Below, piece after piece: positions 3,471 to 6,305 of a stretch of DNA of 6,305 nt. The position numbers and the translations under genes were made by a program. The DNA lies in NCBI GenBank assembly GCA_030424955.1, contig JAUHVS010000364.1, positions 1 through 6,305 of the forward strand, given 5' to 3'. Position 1 is the stretch's first letter. Every line of letters starts with the position of its first letter. Source of the stretch: a bacterium. GTDB taxonomy: Bacteria; Myxococcota_A; Bradymonadia; UBA7976; UBA1532. Under the pieces are notes generated by a model. It saw nothing but the letters and a program-made list of their open reading frames with translations. It was not told the origin of the DNA and searched no databases.

Positions 3471-6305
3471 CGGCCCTCGCCGGGCGCTACCGGCTGGACG
3501 CCCCCATCGGTGAGGGCGGGCTGGCGACGGTCCACGCGGCCTTCGACGAGGTGGATCGCCGCTGGGTGGCGATCAAGCGGCTGAAGGCCGAGGCGGGTCG
3601 CCAGCCGGGGCTGGTGCGGCGCCTGCGCCGCGAAGCCCGCGCGATGGCCGAGCTGGATCACCCCCACATCGTGAAGGCGCTCGCCCTGGGCGAGGACGAG
3701 GCCGGGCGCCCGTTCCTGGTGCTCGAGCGCGTCGACGGGCCCACGCTCGGCGTCTGGGCCCAGGGCAAGCGGCGCCTGGCGGAGCGGATCGCCTGCCTGG
3801 ATCAGGTGCTCGCGGCGCTCGGCTATATGCACGCCAAGGGCGTGGTGCACCGCGATCTGAACCCGGCCAACGTGGTGGTGGGGCGGCAGGCCGACGGCAC
3901 GCCCGTGGTCAAGCTGCTGGACTTCGGGTTCGCGGCGCGCGGCGGAGAAGACGCGGATGGGGAGCCGGCGGCCGTGTTTGGGGCGCCGGCCTACATGTCC
4001 CCCGAGCAGGCCGCGGGCGAGCAGCGCCTGGGGCCCGCCACCGATCTCTACGCCCTGGCGGCCATCGCGTGGGAGCTCTTCACCGGGGCGCCGCCCTTCG
4101 ACGCCGACAACGCGACCGGCGTGCTGATGATGCAGCTCACCGCGCCGCTGCCTGCGCTGCGGCCGCTGCCTGGGCTGCAGCTCCCCCCGACGCTGATCAG
4201 CTGGCTCGCGGCGGGCCTGGCCAAGAGCCCCGCCCAGCGGCCGCCGTCGGCCGGTGAGATGCGCCGGTCGCTGGCCGAGGTGTTCGGCCTGGGGCCTGCC
4301 GGGGTGACCCAGCAACCCCCGGAGGTCCCGGCCACCCCCGATGACAGCGGCTCGCTCAGCCACGCGGTGCTGTCGGACGCCGCCGATCCCGAGCGGGGCG
4401 CCTTGGTCGGGCGGGACGCCGAGCGTCGGTGGCTGTGGGCCGCCGTGCGGGGGGTCTGCGCCGACGGGCACGGCCGCTGCGCGGTCATCGAGGGGCCCTC
4501 GGGCGCGGGCGCCAGCCGGCTGATGGACTGGGTCATCGGCGCCGCGGCAGAGGGCGGCTGGCTCCAGACCGGGCGGGTGGCCTGGATCGACGGGCCCGTG
4601 GGCGCTGGGCTGGTGGACGCCGTCCGCCCGCTGCTGTGGGAGACCCTCTCGCCGGATGATCTGGATGGGGCCCGGCTGGCCGAGTGGGTGACCCGGCCGG
4701 CGGGCGCGCCGATCCCCCATGAGGCGCTCGCGCGCGCGCTGACGGCGGCCGCGCGGCGGCTGCCGATCCTGCTGTGCCTGGACGGGCTCGACCAGGCCTC
4801 GGCTGCGGAGCGAGCGGCGGTGGTGCGGCTGGTTGAGGCGGTGTGTCGGCCGCGGGTGCCCGTGCTGGTGGTGGTGACCGCGCGCTGTGAGCTAGACGCG
4901 CCCGAGGGGACGTCGCCAAGCGAGGGCCTGCTGACCTCTGGGGCCGACACGGTCAGCCTGCTGCGCCTGGAGGGGCTGCCGCGCGGGGAGCTGGCTACGC
5001 TGTGTCAGCAGCTGCTGTTGCTGCACCCCGCGTCGGCAGCGCGCCTGGCCCGCGGCGCTGCGGGCCTGCCGCTGCAGGGCGTGATGGCCCTCGCGACCTT
5101 GCGGGCCGAGGGGGGCCTGAGGGTGGTGGACGGCCTGCACCGGCTGGCCGACACGGCCGTGGTCCCGACCAGCCTGGAGGCCACGGCCTCGCGCTGGCTC
5201 GCCACCGTGTTCGCGCGGGTGCCGGACGGGGGGCGCCTGGCCGACTTCGCCCAGCGCCTCGCCGTGCTGGGGCAGGGCGCGCCCTTCGAGCTCGCGGTGC
5301 GCCTCGGCCGGGCGGTGGGGTGGCAGGAGGCCGAGGTCGAGCGCGCGCTGGATCGCCTGGTACGGGGCGGGGTGCTGCGGGACGCGGCCGACGACGCGTT
5401 CGTGCTGCGCCACCCGGTGCTGCGGCGGGTGCTGCTGCGGCAGGCCAACGGGCGCACCGACGCCGCGACGCTGCACGTGCAGGCGGCCGAGGCCCGGCAG
5501 GGGTGGGGCCAGGATCCGGGCGGGGACCTGGCGGCCTCCGTCGCGGCGCACTACCGCGCGGCGGGCCGCATCGCGGAGGCGGTGGAGGCGCTGCTGGGGT
5601 CGGCGCACCAGGCGCGGCGGGCTGGTGGCCTGGATCGCGCCAACGCGCGCTTCGCCCGCGCGCTGCGCTGGCTCGACACGGTGCCGGGGGGCGCGCCCGA
5701 CGCGATGCTCCGCAGCGAGGCGCTGCTCGGGCGGGCGCAGGTCGCCCTGGCGGCGCGAGACGCCGACGGGGCGCGGCGCCTCGGACACGGGCTGGGCGCG
5801 CTGGGGGCGGGGGCGCCAGACGCGCGGGCGGACAGCGCCTGGATCTTGGCGCAGGCGGCGCTGCTGGAGGGCCAGGCGGCCAAGGCGCTGGGGCTGCTCG
5901 ACGAGCTCGACGGCGGGCAGGCCCACCTCAGCCCGCGCCAGGCCGGCCGGGTGTCCCTGGTGCGGGCGCGGGCGCTGGCCCAGCTCGGCCGGGGGGCACC
6001 GGCGCAGGCGTCGAGCCGTCAGGCGGTGGCAGCCTTTGAGGCGGCAGGCGATCCGCTCGGGCAGGCCGAGGCGCGGCTGTCCCTGGGGGAGCTGGCCATG
6101 GCGCGGGGCGCTGGCGCCGAAGCCCGGCGGGCGCTGGCGGGCGCCGCGCGCCTGGCGGTGAGCTGTGGGGAGTGGCCGCTGGTCGCGCGGGCGCAGCTTC
6201 GGTTGACCGAGCTGCTCCGCCGCTCGGGCGACGCCGAGGGCGCCCTGGAGGCCGCGGTCGCCGCCGAGGCCGCCGCCAGCCAGGCCGGGGATCGCCTGGC
6301 CGTGG
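3467..6305 (+). CDS. PknK-like kinase-NTPase-TPR protein (K2) with degenerate active sites, 5' part (runs off right edge)
   Basis: 946 codons are open from GTG 3467 (overlapping the K1 TGA) to the window edge. The kinase domain starts at once with LAGRYRL and spans about 8-270: GEGGLATV (15-22), Lys37 in VAIK, helix-C Glu56, HRDLNPAN (128-135), DFG 152-154, FGAPAYMSPE (171-180), Asp193 and Arg258. Two usually conserved residues differ: Asn132 for the catalytic-loop Lys, and Ala173 for the P+1-loop Thr. An NTPase domain of AAA/STAND type follows: LVGRDAERRW (313-322), Walker A position GPSGAGAS (343-350) with Ala349 in place of Lys, a Walker B-like strand PILLCLDGLD (433-442), and a VPVLVVVTAR strand (464-473). 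A lid and winged helix (about 530-660; VPTSLEATASRWL, FVLRHPVLRRVLLRQ) lead into TPR-like helices from about 690 to the edge. By analogy with PknK it would be a cytoplasmic regulatory kinase; here both enzyme activities are in doubt and a scaffold or sensor role is plausible. The C-terminus is not seen. Confidence 0.9.
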   Translation, partial: MTALAGRYRLDAPIGEGGLATVHAAFDEVDRRWVAIKRLKAEAGRQPGLVRRLRREARAMAELDHPHIVKALALGEDEAGRPFLVLERVDGPTLGVWAQGKRRLAERIACLDQVLAALGYMHAKGVVHRDLNPANVVVGRQADGTPVVKLLDFGFAARGGEDADGEPAAVFGAPAYMSPEQAAGEQRLGPATDLYALAAIAWELFTGAPPFDADNATGVLMMQLTAPLPALRPLPGLQLPPTLISWLAAGLAKSPAQRPPSAGEMRRSLAEVFGLGPAGVTQQPPEVPATPDDSGSLSHAVLSDAADPERGALVGRDAERRWLWAAVRGVCADGHGRCAVIEGPSGAGASRLMDWVIGAAAEGGWLQTGRVAWIDGPVGAGLVDAVRPLLWETLSPDDLDGARLAEWVTRPAGAPIPHEALARALTAAARRLPILLCLDGLDQASAAERAAVVRLVEAVCRPRVPVLVVVTARCELDAPEGTSPSEGLLTSGADTVSLLRLEGLPRGELATLCQQLLLLHPASAARLARGAAGLPLQGVMALATLRAEGGLRVVDGLHRLADTAVVPTSLEATASRWLATVFARVPDGGRLADFAQRLAVLGQGAPFELAVRLGRAVGWQEAEVERALDRLVRGGVLRDAADDAFVLRHPVLRRVLLRQANGRTDAATLHVQAAEARQGWGQDPGGDLAASVAAHYRAAGRIAEAVEALLGSAHQARRAGGLDRANARFARALRWLDTVPGGAPDAMLRSEALLGRAQVALAARDADGARRLGHGLGALGAGAPDARADSAWILAQAALLEGQAAKALGLLDELDGGQAHLSPRQAGRVSLVRARALAQLGRGAPAQASSRQAVAAFEAAGDPLGQAEARLSLGELAMARGAGAEARRALAGAARLAVSCGEWPLVARAQLRLTELLRRSGDAEGALEAAVAAEAAASQAGDRLAV

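Noticed and set aside
3317..4720. Long minus-strand open frame (467 codons) antisense to K1/K2
   Set aside because: Composition is shadow-like and has no recognisable domain, whereas the plus-strand frame has unmistakable kinase motifs throughout.
4892..5926. Minus-strand open frame of 344 codons antisense to K2
   Set aside because: It is Gln/Arg/Pro/His-rich, with no motif or ribosome binding site, and opposes the well-formed winged-helix and TPR region of K2.
5002..6039. Plus-strand open frame of 345 codons overlapping K2
   Set aside because: The translation is almost only Gly, Ala and Arg, the mark of a shifted register in G+C-rich coding DNA.

Overview
The window is very G+C-rich, with codon third positions almost always G or C. 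It carries protein kinases fused to winged-helix and tetratricopeptide (TPR)-like regions, GTGA stop/start overlaps and a convincing sigma-54 promoter. This combination fits a myxobacterium-like (Myxococcota) chromosome. The assignment is inference from style; no taxonomic marker gene is present.

Layout. Positions 1-542 (minus strand) hold the N-terminal part of an exported membrane protein that looks like a MscS-type mechanosensitive channel; the gene runs off the left edge. Positions 543-883 are a 341-bp divergent intergenic region. It contains two perfect inverted repeats, a near-consensus -24/-12 (sigma-54) promoter at 811-826, and the leader of a rightward operon. That operon has three genes, each overlapping the next by a GTGA: a small acyl-carrier-protein-like gene (895-1152), a Ser/Thr kinase with a C-terminal TPR-like region (1149-3470), and a second kinase with an NTPase, winged-helix and TPR-like region (3467 to beyond the right edge).

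How the genes may work together. Both large proteins follow the PknK-like plan of kinase, STAND-type NTPase, winged helix and TPR helices, and each departs from it differently. The first kinase (K1) has all the usual catalytic residues, but the P-loop NTPase core is missing between the kinase and the lid/winged helix. The second (K2) keeps the NTPase fold but has Ala in place of the Walker A lysine. K2's kinase core also has Asn for the catalytic-loop Lys and Ala for the conserved P+1-loop Thr. One reading is a split signalling pair in which K1 is the catalyst and K2 a sensor or scaffold, with the carrier protein as co-expressed partner, substrate or acyl-state reporter, under activator-dependent sigma-54 control. 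The gene calls and residues are read from the sequence; the joint function is inference.
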